Positions 34,981 to 43,443 of a stretch of 64,000 bases of DNA are shown in pieces (positions within the stretch are counted from its first letter, which is position 1; each line of letters starts with the position of its first letter). A program made the translations under genes and the position numbers. This DNA is from Methylosinus sp. Ce-a6 (GTDB taxonomy: Bacteria; Pseudomonadota; Alphaproteobacteria; Rhizobiales; Beijerinckiaceae). The stretch covers positions 23,031 through 87,030 of the forward strand of contig NZ_BGJX01000019.1 in assembly GCF_009811655.1 (NCBI RefSeq). Reading direction: 5' to 3'. The notes beneath the pieces were generated by a model that was given only the letters and a program-made list of their open reading frames with translations, made no database searches and had not been told where the DNA came from.

Positions 34981-36162
34981 CTATCCTTCTTCCTTCGCGA
35001 CCTGCGGCTCCGTCGCGGCGGCCGCCTCGCCGCTGGAGCGCGTGTCGATCGTCGTCCTGGCCCAGACGACCTTGGTGGCCGTCCAAGCGTGCAGCCACAC
35101 TGCGAACATCAACGCCTCGCGCGACAGAAAAATCGCCGGCGCCGCCCAAGATACCTTCCATCCCTTGGCGATGGAAAGCAGCGTCTCCGAGCTTAGCCAC
35201 AAACAAAAAGTGACGGTCAAGGCCGCCGTCGGCGCGACGCCGACGAGCGAGGAGCCGATCGCCGCCGCCGCGAAGGCGGGCAGCGCCTGGCAGAAGGGCT
35301 CCGCCAGGAAGGAGAGGATCTCGTCGTCGCGGCGCACCACGCTCCAGCGCAATTGCCGATTATAGACGTCGAGCAGATTGCGCTCGCCCAGCTCCTGACG
35401 CACCAGCCGATGCGAGAAGACGGTGCGAAGCCTGATGCGCTTCAGCGCCTTGGCGGTGGCGTTGTCCTCGCCGACCGTATGCGCGATCGCCGCGAAACCG
35501 CCGGCGCGCAGAAAGTCGCCGCGACGAAACAACATGATCTTGCCGACGCCGAAGCCGCCGCCGAGCGCGGAGGCGGCGAACAACATGCGCTGATGCGGGC
35601 CGTTCATGATCGCGGCCTCCACATCGGCGGCGAAATTCTCCGGCCGCGCGGCGTAGGGGATGGCGCAGACCATGCCGACGCCGGGCTTCAAATGGCGCAT
35701 CGTCTCGGAAAGATCGTCCGGCTCCAGCACGATGTTGGAATCCTTCATGAAGATCACGTCGTTGCGCGCTTCGTTGAAGGGAGCGAACAGATTGTCCACC
35801 TTGGGACTCGCCGCGAAACGCGCGGTGGAATGGAGAATGCGCGTCGAAATCTCCGGATGCCGCGCGAAAATGTCGCGCATGGCGGAAATCGCGGGCGAAT
35901 CCGCTTCCGTCGCCGAGGCGAGCGCTTCGAACTGTGGATATCTCTGCGCGAGAGCCGATTCTTGAGCGCGCTCGAAGCCCTGGTCGAGCATTTTCACCGG
36001 CAGGACGAGCGAGACGGGCGGTCGTTCTTCGCTCGTTCCGCGCTTTGCCACGAGCCAGGGATGCACGAGGGCCGCCGTCACCGAGAGGAGCAGCAGCAAG
36101 GCGGAGCAGGCCCAGAAGACAGCCGATAGAACGACGAGCGAAAACAGGATGCTGTCGATCAC
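34981..36162 (-). CDS. GT21-type (ceramide glucosyltransferase-like) glycosyltransferase
   Basis: A 393-residue membrane protein with an N-terminal transmembrane helix and C-terminal hydrophobic helices around a GT-A domain. GT21-style motifs are visible: SPKVDNLFAPFNEA, MKDSNIVLEPDD, VGEDNATAKAL and RQLRW. Such enzymes glycosylate ceramide or, for HpnI, hopanoid lipids. Context with ACP and ketosynthase rather than hpn genes argues for another lipid acceptor. GTG start overlapping the SDR stop (GTGA). Confidence 0.82.
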   Translation of the reverse strand: MIDSILFSLVVLSAVFWACSALLLLLSVTAALVHPWLVAKRGTSEERPPVSLVLPVKMLDQGFERAQESALAQRYPQFEALASATEADSPAISAMRDIFARHPEISTRILHSTARFAASPKVDNLFAPFNEARNDVIFMKDSNIVLEPDDLSETMRHLKPGVGMVCAIPYAARPENFAADVEAAIMNGPHQRMLFAASALGGGFGVGKIMLFRRGDFLRAGGFAAIAHTVGEDNATAKALKRIRLRTVFSHRLVRQELGERNLLDVYNRQLRWSVVRRDDEILSFLAEPFCQALPAFAAAAIGSSLVGVAPTAALTVTFCLWLSSETLLSIAKGWKVSWAAPAIFLSREALMFAVWLHAWTATKVVWARTTIDTRSSGEAAAATEPQVAKEEG

Positions 36163-36956
36163 GGCTCCTCCCGTTCATGGGTCTGTGGCACCGCCACCTC
36201 GAAGAGCCGCATGGCCGAATCGACGGCGCGGGGCGGCAGCAGGCTGAACAGTTTCATCGCATAATAGACGAAGAGCGGAAAGGCGATGACCGCGGCGCGT
36301 TTGTCCAGTCCGCGCATGATGATCTCCGCCGCCCGCGCGTCGCTCATCCGGCCCGGCTGCCAGGCCTTCAGCCTGGCCGTCATGGGCGTCGTGACGAAGC
36401 CCGGCACGATCAGGCTGACATGGACACCATGCGGGGCCAGCGCGCCGCGCAGCGAATCGGCGTAGAGATGCACCGCCGCCTTGCTCGCGCAATAGGCGGG
36501 AGAATAGGGCAGGCCGCGCAGTCCAGCCATGGAGCCGACGACGGCGATCTGACCGCGCCGACGCGCGCACATCGCCTCGATCGCCGGCTCGACCGTGTTG
36601 AACACGCCATTGACGTTGATCGAGAGCGCGCCCCGCACCGCCTCCGGGTCTTCGACGATCTGGCCGGGGGAGAGGCCGGTCGAGACGCCGGCGTTGGCGA
36701 TGACGAGATCGAGCGGCTCGCGGGCGTCCGCCTCGGCGATGCGGACCGCCATGCCGCGGCGGTCGCGCACATCGGCGACGGTCACATCGGCTTCCGCGCC
36801 CTTCGTCCGGCATTCGGCGGCGACCGCCTCCAGCCGCGCGGCGTCGCGGCCGAAGAGCGCGAGGCTCCTTCCCTCGCTCGCATAGCGCAAGGCCAGCGCG
36901 CGGCCGATGCCGCTCGACGCGCCGGTGAGGAGGATGCGCCGCGCCCCGCGCTTCAC
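36159..36956 (-). CDS. SDR-family NAD(P)-dependent oxidoreductase (probable ketoacyl reductase)
   Basis: A 265-residue short-chain dehydrogenase. The Rossmann motif TGASSGIG is at residues 11-18, NAG at 88-90, and catalytic S142, Y155 and K159 (PAYCASKAAV). A C-terminal hydrophobic stretch (FPLFVYYAMKLFSLLPP) may associate it with the membrane, as in 3-ketosphinganine reductase-like SDRs. In this operon it is the natural candidate to reduce the 3-ketoacyl product of the ketosynthase. GTG start within a GTGA overlap with the upstream gene. Confidence 0.85.
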   Translation of the reverse strand: MKRGARRILLTGASSGIGRALALRYASEGRSLALFGRDAARLEAVAAECRTKGAEADVTVADVRDRRGMAVRIAEADAREPLDLVIANAGVSTGLSPGQIVEDPEAVRGALSINVNGVFNTVEPAIEAMCARRRGQIAVVGSMAGLRGLPYSPAYCASKAAVHLYADSLRGALAPHGVHVSLIVPGFVTTPMTARLKAWQPGRMSDARAAEIIMRGLDKRAAVIAFPLFVYYAMKLFSLLPPRAVDSAMRLFEVAVPQTHEREEP

Positions 36957-37372
36957 GGGCGGAACTTTCGCGGCAGCGTCATCAGCGCCTCGCCGACGAT
37001 CGCCGGCGCGCGCCCTTCGCCATAGGCCAGAAGTCTCAAGAACACATCCTCCTCGGGGGATGAGCGCAGCACGCGGCCGGTGAGCGTCGCCGCCTCGCCG
37101 CGCAGCACCGGCTGCACGAATTTTCCGGAGAGCCGCGCCAGAAACAGGTCGCGTCGCCAGGCGGAGAGCAGTGGCTCGAAGGCGGCGAGCAGCTTCATGC
37201 CATGGACAGGGGGCGCGGGAAAGCCGATCGCGCGGGCGAGATCGTCGTCGAGATGCAGCGGGTTGGCGTCGCCGGAGACCGCCGCATAGGCTGCGAGCGC
37301 CGCGGCGTCGAAGGGGCCGATCCGCCAATCCGGCAGGCGATCGCCGACGGCGGGCAGGCGCGCGCCGCTCAC
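36953..37372 (-). CDS. MaoC-like hot-dog dehydratase, catalytic (HadB-like) subunit
   Basis: A 139-residue hot-dog protein with the R-hydratase/MaoC signature SGDANPLHLDDDLARAIGF. D35 and H40 correspond to the catalytic Asp and His, followed by PPVHGM. It would dehydrate 3-hydroxyacyl thioesters to enoyl thioesters. The GTG start overlaps the stop of the preceding hot-dog gene, suggesting that the two form a heterodimer like mycobacterial HadAB. Confidence 0.83.
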   Translation of the reverse strand: MSGARLPAVGDRLPDWRIGPFDAAALAAYAAVSGDANPLHLDDDLARAIGFPAPPVHGMKLLAAFEPLLSAWRRDLFLARLSGKFVQPVLRGEAATLTGRVLRSSPEEDVFLRLLAYGEGRAPAIVGEALMTLPRKFRP

Positions 37373-37782
37373 GGGGCGTTCTCCGCGGCCGCCGGGCGCG
37401 GCACGATGCGCAGAAGCGTCTCGGCGTGCAGGCGCGTCTCCCCGCCGAGCGTGGCGACGCTCGCATTCACGGCGAGGCGCGGCGGCTCGGCCTCGCGGCG
37501 CAGCGATACGGTCAGCTCGTAGCTCTCGCCGACGCGCAGCGGCGCGAAATAATGGAAGCTCTGCGACTCGTGCACCGGCACGACGTCCGCGCCGGCGAGA
37601 CAATCGCGGATCGCCGCCTCGATCTCCTCCGCCGTCAGCCACACCGCCGGAAAGGCGGCCGGCACGATCTTTTCCAGCGTGTCGGGAAAGCCCGTCTCGC
37701 GGCGATAGCGCAAGACGCGCTCTTCGTCCGCGACGACGCGCAGCGGGCCGATCCGCCTCTCGCCGCTTTCGGGCTCGGTCAT
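37369..37782 (-). CDS. Hot-dog dehydratase, non-catalytic (HadA-like) subunit
   Basis: A 137-residue protein resembling the N-terminal-type MaoC dehydratase domain (VVADEERVLRYRRETGFPDT, ESQSFHYFAPLRVGESYEL). It lacks the GDxNPLH catalytic motif of its neighbour, so it probably supplies the acyl-chain pocket. Its ATG directly abuts the ketosynthase stop codon and its own stop overlaps the next start. Confidence 0.7.
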   Translation of the reverse strand: MTEPESGERRIGPLRVVADEERVLRYRRETGFPDTLEKIVPAAFPAVWLTAEEIEAAIRDCLAGADVVPVHESQSFHYFAPLRVGESYELTVSLRREAEPPRLAVNASVATLGGETRLHAETLLRIVPRPAAAENAP

Positions 37783-39027
37783 TCACGCCCCTCCCTCGAG
37801 CGCGCGCACGATCAGCACGGCGTTGATGCCGCCGAAGGCGAAGGAGTTGGACATGGCCGTGCGAATTCGGACGGGCCGCGCCTCATTGGGCACGGCGTCG
37901 ATCGGGCAGCGCGGATCATACTCCAGGAAATTGATCGTCGGCGGCGCGATCTGCTGCTCGAGCGCGCGGATCGTCAGCGCCAGCTCGAGCCCGGCGCTCG
38001 CGCCGAGCGCATGGCCGTGGATCGGCTTGGTCGAGGAGACTGGCAGGCGCGCCGCGCGCTCGCCGAACACGCGGCCGATGGCCGCCGCCTCGGTGATGTC
38101 GTTGGCGTGGGTCGCCGTGCCATGGGCGTTGAGATAGTCGATCGCCTCCGGCTCGAGGCCGGCGTCGGCGAGGGCCGCCTGCATCGCGCCGGTCATTCCG
38201 CCGAGATCGGGCCGCACGAAATCCTTGGCGTCGCTCGTCGTGCCATAGCCCGCGAGCTCGCAGAGCGGCGCATGGCCGCGCTTTTGCGCCGATTCCAGCG
38301 TCTCCAGCACGAAGACCGCGGCGCCTTCGCCGAGCGTCATGCCGTTGCGGCCCATGGAGAAGGGGCGGCAATAGTCCGGCGTCATCACGCGCAGCCCTTC
38401 CCAGGCGCGGATGGTGCCGTTGATGACGCAGGCCTCCGCGCCGCCGACGATGGCGCGATCCATGAGGCCGAAGCGGATCATCTGCGCGCCGAGCCCCACC
38501 GCCTGGCTCGCCGAGGAGCAGGCGCTGCCGAGCGCGAAGGTCGGGCCATTGGCGGAATAGCGCATTCCGAGCGTCGTCGGCGCGGCGCTCGGAATGAGGC
38601 GCGGCACGCTGAACGGATCGGGGCGAATGCGCTCCTGGTAATAGTGGCGCAGGCCATTGTCGATCGTCGTCATGCCGCCGATGCCGGAGCCGATGATGAC
38701 GCCGACGCGCGGGCCGGAGAGCTCCTCGCGCGCGAAGCCCGCCTCTGCGACGGCCTCGTCGGCCGCGACCAGAGTGAATTGCGTGAATGGATCGCAGAAG
38801 GCGAGCAGCGCCTTCTCGAGATATTTCGAAGCGTCGAAGTCTGGAACCTGCGCCGCGATCCTTATGCGCCCGTCATAGGGGTATTCGGTCACCAGCGGCC
38901 GGACTTGGGAGATTCCGTCTCGGGCCGCCGTCCACAGCGCCGCGGTTCCGACGCCCGCCGCCGAGACCGTCCCCATGCCCGAGATCACCACCCGACGCTC
39001 GCCGACGCCCCCGGACGAAGCGGCCAT
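37783..39027 (-). CDS. Beta-ketoacyl-ACP synthase (FabF-like)
   Basis: A 414-residue condensing enzyme with an intact triad: C170 (LGSACSSASQ), H302 (NAHGTATHAND) and H339 (KPIHGHALGASAG). It elongates an acyl chain on ACP by decarboxylative condensation, most likely with malonyl-ACP. The ACP gene ends one base upstream of its start. It is one of seven tightly packed genes, so it is probably dedicated to a special acyl chain rather than bulk fatty acid synthesis. Confidence 0.93.
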   Translation of the reverse strand: MAASSGGVGERRVVISGMGTVSAAGVGTAALWTAARDGISQVRPLVTEYPYDGRIRIAAQVPDFDASKYLEKALLAFCDPFTQFTLVAADEAVAEAGFAREELSGPRVGVIIGSGIGGMTTIDNGLRHYYQERIRPDPFSVPRLIPSAAPTTLGMRYSANGPTFALGSACSSASQAVGLGAQMIRFGLMDRAIVGGAEACVINGTIRAWEGLRVMTPDYCRPFSMGRNGMTLGEGAAVFVLETLESAQKRGHAPLCELAGYGTTSDAKDFVRPDLGGMTGAMQAALADAGLEPEAIDYLNAHGTATHANDITEAAAIGRVFGERAARLPVSSTKPIHGHALGASAGLELALTIRALEQQIAPPTINFLEYDPRCPIDAVPNEARPVRIRTAMSNSFAFGGINAVLIVRALEGGA

Positions 39028-39028
39028 A

Positions 39029-39310
39029 TTATTGTTTCTCTCTCTCTTTCAGCACATATTCGGCGATCGCGTCGATCAGCCCCTCGACATTCTTGGCGTC
39101 CTGCAGCGCGCCGTCCATCGGGATGTAGACGTTGAACTTCTCCTCGAGGGCGGTGAGGATCATGACGATATCGACCGACTTCAGGCCGAGGCTCTCGATC
39201 GTCGCGTCGGGCGTCACCTTGGTGCGGTCGATCATCCCCTCCGATGCGATGACCTCGACGATCTCTTCGACGAGCTTGGCCTTTTCCTGCGGATCTTCAG
39301 CCACGACCAC
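39029..39310 (-). CDS. Dedicated acyl carrier protein
   Basis: A 93-residue acidic four-helix carrier. The phosphopantetheine site is S45 in LGLKSVDIVMIL; the residues are KSV rather than the usual DSL of bulk AcpP. After helix II it reads FNVYIPMDGALQDAKNVEGL. It is longer than AcpP and does not look like the lipid A AcpXL. First gene of the operon; the promoter should lie in the 187-base interval shared with the divergent mutA. Confidence 0.88.
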   Translation of the reverse strand: MVVAEDPQEKAKLVEEIVEVIASEGMIDRTKVTPDATIESLGLKSVDIVMILTALEEKFNVYIPMDGALQDAKNVEGLIDAIAEYVLKEREKQ

Positions 39311-39497
39311 CTCCGTTCAGGGTCTTTCAGCCACTCGGGCCGCCTCCCGGGCGGGGGGGCGGCGCTCCCGTTCTCGTTAAGGCGCCGCGCCGTGAAAATA
39401 AAGCCCGGCGCGGGCGAAGGTTGCGGATATGGGTGGCGGCAGCGCGCGCTTCATGCAAGAAGACGCCCGCAATCCCGTCATTGTTCGAGGCTCGCTC

Positions 39498-41354
39498 ATG
39501 AGTTTGCAAGACGCGCCGCTGGCCGGCGTTTTTCCATCGGGAAACGAGGAGGGCTGGCGTAAAATCGTCGATCGGGCGCTGAAGGGCGCGTCCTTCGAGC
39601 GGCTGATGTCCAAGACCTACGACGGGGTCGAGATCTCCCCGCTCTATCCGCGCGCGACCGCGCCGGGACCGCGAGCGCTGCGCGCCGCGCCCGGCCGCTG
39701 GTCCGTTCTGGCGCGTGTCGATCTTTCCGATCCTGATGCGGCCAATCGCCTCGCCCTCTCGGATCTCGAGGGCGGCGCCGATGGATTGCACATCGTCTTC
39801 GCCGGCGCCCAGGGCGCCTATGGGACGGGCCTTTCCGACGACGGCGAGGAGGCGCTCGCCCATGTCTTCGACAAGATCCGCCTCGACTATGGAATTCCCG
39901 CGCTGGTGGAGTTTTCGCCGCGCGCGCCGAAGGCCGTCGACGCGCTGCTGCGCCTGCTCGATCGCGCTCATATAGAGCCGAGCATCACGCGCCTCTCTTT
40001 CGGGCTCGATCCGCTCGGCGCGCAGGCGTTGCACGGTTTCCTGCCCGGCCCCTGGGCGCAGGAGAGCAAGGCTTTCGCGACGCGCGCAAAGAGCCTCGCC
40101 GCGGCCGGCTATCGTTTCGGGACCGTCGTCGCCGACGCCCGCGTCATCCATGCCGCCGGCGGAACGGAGGCGCAGGAGCTCGGCTTCGCGCTCGCCGCCG
40201 CGCTCGCCTATCTGCGCGCGCTCGATGAGGGCGGCCTGCCGCTCGACGAGGCGCGTTCGCTCCTTTCCTTCCGCCTCGCCGCCGACGCCGACGAATTCGT
40301 CACCATCGCCAAATTCCGCGCGTTGCGGCGCCTGTTCGCCCGCGTCGAGGAGGCTTGCGGCCTCGCGCCGGCGCCGATCTATGTCCATGCCGAGACGGCC
40401 TGGCGCATGGTCACGCGGCGCGACCCCTGGACCAATCTCTTGCGCGCGACGCTCGCCGCTTTCGGCGCGGCGATCGGCGGCGCCGACGCCATCACCGTCC
40501 TGCCCTTCACGCAGGCGCTCGGCGCGCCGGATGATTTCGCCCGCCGTCTCGCCCGCGACACGCAGCTCGTGCTGCAGGACGAATCGCATATCCACGCCGT
40601 CGACGATCCGGCGAGCGGCTCCGGCGGCATGGAGGCGCTGACAGAGGCGCTCTGCGCGCGCGGCTGGGAGGAGCTCCAGCGGCTCGAGGCCGAGGGCGGT
40701 CTCGCCACGGCGCTGGAGAAGGGCGCTTTCCAGGGCCGCGTCGCCGAGGTCGCCGGCAAGCGCGCGCAGAATGTCGCGCGCTCGCGCGACAAGATCACCG
40801 GCTCCAACGCTTTTCCGGACATTGGCGAAGCGCCGGTCGCGGCGCTCGCGCCTTTCGACGCGTCGTTCTTCGAGGCGGCCGCGCCCGCCGGCGCGCTGAA
40901 ATCGCCGCCCCTGCGGCCGCGCCGTCTCTCCGAGCCCTTCGAGGCGCTGCGCGACCGCTCCGACGCCGCGCGCGCGGAAAAAGGCGCGCGGCCGCGCGTC
41001 TTCCTCGCCAATCTCGGCGCGGTGGCGGCTTTCACGGCGCGCGCGAATTTCGCCAAGAATTTCTTCGAGGCGGGCGGCATAGAGGCGGCGTTCGGCGAGG
41101 AGGGCGCGGATATCGCGGCTGCCTTCCGCGCGAGCGGCGCGAAGCTCGCATGTATCTGCTCGTCCGACGCCCTTTATGCGGAAAAGGCGGTCGAGGCGGC
41201 GCGCGATCTCGCCGCCGCCGGGGCTCGAGTCTATCTCGCGGGCCGGCCGGGAGAGCTCGAGGCGGCGCTGCGCGCGGCCGGCGTTGCAGAATTTATTTAC
41301 GCTGGCGGCGATATGTTCGACACGCTGCAACGGGCGTTCGAGGAGGCCGGATGA
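39498..41354 (+). CDS. mutA: Methylmalonyl-CoA mutase small (beta) subunit
   Basis: A 618-residue subunit with the mutase TIM-barrel-like domain (KIVDRALKGASFERLMSKTY, AETAWRMVTRRDPWTNLLR, HAVDDPASGSGGMEALTEAL) and a degenerate C-terminal B12-type domain (VFLANLGAVAAFTARANFAK). The small subunit is catalytically inactive and pairs with MutB, which is not adjacent. The enzyme interconverts succinyl-CoA and methylmalonyl-CoA. I took ATG 39498 (MSLQDAPLAG); an upstream ATG at 39429 is open. Confidence 0.9.
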   Translation: MSLQDAPLAGVFPSGNEEGWRKIVDRALKGASFERLMSKTYDGVEISPLYPRATAPGPRALRAAPGRWSVLARVDLSDPDAANRLALSDLEGGADGLHIVFAGAQGAYGTGLSDDGEEALAHVFDKIRLDYGIPALVEFSPRAPKAVDALLRLLDRAHIEPSITRLSFGLDPLGAQALHGFLPGPWAQESKAFATRAKSLAAAGYRFGTVVADARVIHAAGGTEAQELGFALAAALAYLRALDEGGLPLDEARSLLSFRLAADADEFVTIAKFRALRRLFARVEEACGLAPAPIYVHAETAWRMVTRRDPWTNLLRATLAAFGAAIGGADAITVLPFTQALGAPDDFARRLARDTQLVLQDESHIHAVDDPASGSGGMEALTEALCARGWEELQRLEAEGGLATALEKGAFQGRVAEVAGKRAQNVARSRDKITGSNAFPDIGEAPVAALAPFDASFFEAAAPAGALKSPPLRPRRLSEPFEALRDRSDAARAEKGARPRVFLANLGAVAAFTARANFAKNFFEAGGIEAAFGEEGADIAAAFRASGAKLACICSSDALYAEKAVEAARDLAAAGARVYLAGRPGELEAALRAAGVAEFIYAGGDMFDTLQRAFEEAG

Positions 41355-41782
41355 TGCGGGGGCCGGGGATTTTATTGCTGGGTTCGATGATTTCGATCGG
41401 TGTCGCAGAGGCGGCGCAGCGCGAGACGGCGGGCGCCGCCGTCGAGGCCGGCCGCTATGACGGGTCCTGGGTTTTCGAGGCGCGCACGACGGTCGGCAGC
41501 TGCCCCGGATTGCTGCCCGATCAAATCGAGATTCACGCCGATCTCCTCGTCGGCACGCAGGCGGGCGCGGCGGCGCTGGCGGCGGGGCGCATGGCGCATT
41601 GGGGCTATGTGGAGAGCGACGGCGCGATCATGACGCGCTTCACCACCCAGGGCGGCCATGTGGCGCGCGCCCATGGCAATCTGCGCGGCAATGCGGGCCA
41701 GGGCGCCTGGTCCTCCTCCACCGACAAATGCGGCGGGTCCTGGCGCGCCCATCGCGGCGGAGCCCAGCGCGCGGGGTATTGA
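41351..41782 (+). CDS. Secreted protein, 143 aa, unknown
   Basis: Starts MMRGPGILLLGSMISIGVAEA, a signal peptide, at an ATG overlapping the mutA stop (ATGA), with GAGGAGG just upstream. The mature domain carries YDGSWVFEARTTVGSCPG and a second cysteine in TDKCGGSW, a pattern seen in many small alphaproteobacterial periplasmic proteins without assigned function. The coupling to mutA looks incidental. Confidence 0.75.
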   Translation: MMRGPGILLLGSMISIGVAEAAQRETAGAAVEAGRYDGSWVFEARTTVGSCPGLLPDQIEIHADLLVGTQAGAAALAAGRMAHWGYVESDGAIMTRFTTQGGHVARAHGNLRGNAGQGAWSSSTDKCGGSWRAHRGGAQRAGY

Positions 41783-41868
41783 GCGCGGTTCTAAAGAAGG
41801 CTCGCGCAGACCCTTCTCCCGCTTGCGGGAGAAGGAATTCGCGCACGTGTGATCGCGCCTTTAGCAAC

Positions 41869-43191
41869 TCAATTCTGGTCCTCGCCGAACACCGGCAGCG
41901 TCTGCGAGCGCGAAGCCTGCCGCTGGGCCACGGGCGTCGCCGCGGGCGCGGATTGCGGCAGGGCGGTGGTGAGGCCGAGGCCGTCGCGCTGATAAATATC
42001 CTCGCGGAACTGCATCACCCCGTCCGGCGTCGCCCAGGCGGTGACATAGACCCAATAGACCGGCACGGCGGGGGTGATCTTCACATCGATGCGCTCGCCG
42101 GAGCGGATCGCCTCGTCGATATGGTCGCGATCCCAGCCGGGCGTCTCCTTCAAGAGCCAGGCGACATAGTCGCGCACATTCTGCAGGCGGATGCAGCCCG
42201 AGGACACGAAGCGGAAATCGTCGCCGAAAATGCCCTTGGCCGGCGTATCGTGCATATAGACGCCGTAAGGATTGGCGATGTCGATGCGCACCACGCCGAG
42301 CGAGTTGAAGTCGCCGCCCGTGTCCTGGCGGAACTTGTAGTTCAGCGCCTCGAGCGAGTTCCAGTTGATCTGCTGCGGGGAGAGCTCGACGTTCTCCTTA
42401 TTGTAGACGCGGATGTGGTTGTCCGCGAGATAGTTCGGGTCCGCCTGCATCTTGGGGATCAGATCCTTGCGGATGACGGAGGCGGGGACGGTCCAGAAGG
42501 GATTGAAATTGACCTGGATCGCCTTGGTCTGCATCACCGGCGACTGGCGGTCGATCTTGCCGACGCCGGCGGTGTGATGGGTGACGACATAGCCGTTCTC
42601 CACCGTCTCCACAGAGGCGGCGGGGATATTGGCCGTCACATAGCGATTGCCGAGATCGCGCGAGAAGCTGCGCAGGCGCACCAGATTGGTCTCGAGCTGA
42701 CGCAGGCGCAGCTCGGCCGGCACGTTGAGCGCGGCGAAGGTCTGCGTCGAGACGACGCCCGTGGCGTTGACGCCGTGCCGAGCCTGGAAGCGGCGCACCG
42801 CGGATTCCACGTACGAATCGAAGACGGGGCTCGTCCCCGCCTCCGCGCCGATGTCGCCGGAGACGATCAGGCGGCGGCGCAGCGCCGAGACCGCCGGGCC
42901 GTTGGAGCCGAGGCGCAGCTGCTGGCCGGCGGGCACCATGGGCCAGCCGCCGCGCGCGACGATCTCCTGCAATTGCTGGATCGCGGCTTCTGTCGCCGCG
43001 ACCGTCTGAGTCGAGAGGATGGGGGTCGTCGAGCGCGAGACGGTCAATCTCGGATCGGCGTCATAGCGCTGCGCCCATTCCGCCTGGCCGTCATAGACGT
43101 CGCCCGCGGCGAAGGCCGCCGGCGCTCCGGCGCAGGCGAGCGCGAGGACGAGAGCATTGCGCGAAAAGGCGGACTTCGAAAACTTACGCAA
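41869..43191 (-). CDS. L,D-transpeptidase (YcbB/LdtD-like)
   Basis: A 440-residue exported enzyme. The signal peptide is at residues 1-30 (SRNALVLALACAGAPAAFAA). A peptidoglycan-binding domain follows (LRLGSNGPAVSALRRRLIVS, VFDSYVESAVRRFQARHG), then a YkuD catalytic domain with MHDTPAKGIFGDDFRFVSSG continuing into CIRLQNVRDY; that Cys is the nucleophile. It makes 3-3 peptidoglycan cross-links or attaches proteins. TTG start at 43191 chosen from the signal peptide and an upstream GGAG; other starts are possible. Confidence 0.9.
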   Translation of the reverse strand: MRKFSKSAFSRNALVLALACAGAPAAFAAGDVYDGQAEWAQRYDADPRLTVSRSTTPILSTQTVAATEAAIQQLQEIVARGGWPMVPAGQQLRLGSNGPAVSALRRRLIVSGDIGAEAGTSPVFDSYVESAVRRFQARHGVNATGVVSTQTFAALNVPAELRLRQLETNLVRLRSFSRDLGNRYVTANIPAASVETVENGYVVTHHTAGVGKIDRQSPVMQTKAIQVNFNPFWTVPASVIRKDLIPKMQADPNYLADNHIRVYNKENVELSPQQINWNSLEALNYKFRQDTGGDFNSLGVVRIDIANPYGVYMHDTPAKGIFGDDFRFVSSGCIRLQNVRDYVAWLLKETPGWDRDHIDEAIRSGERIDVKITPAVPVYWVYVTAWATPDGVMQFREDIYQRDGLGLTTALPQSAPAATPVAQRQASRSQTLPVFGEDQN

Positions 43192-43443
43192 GGAGTAGCT
43201 CCAATCCGACTGCGCCCTCGCCGAGGGCGGGGCCGCGGTCGCGCGGCGCGTCGATAGATTTGCGATTCTTTCGTTAAGAAGGAGCGAATAGTCCGGCGAT
43301 TTTGTGTCATGACTCGAATTGTGATCCGGCGCGAATTGGGCATGGCGCGAATTGGGCGAAGAGACGCTCGACGCGCCACTCGACGCGCCCCCTGCGCATG
43401 ACGTAACGAGAGGGCGCTGTTTCACGAATGACAAGGTGGACGT

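Noticed and set aside
34981..36162. Assignment of the GT21-type gene as hopanoid HpnI
   Set aside because: HpnI is a relative, but no other hpn gene is nearby and the operon context is acyl-chain synthesis, so the name was not used.
39029..39310. Assignment of the ACP operon as the lipid A very-long-chain (AcpXL/LpxXL) cluster
   Set aside because: The ACP lacks AcpXL features and there is no LpxXL acyltransferase, alcohol dehydrogenase or second ketosynthase.
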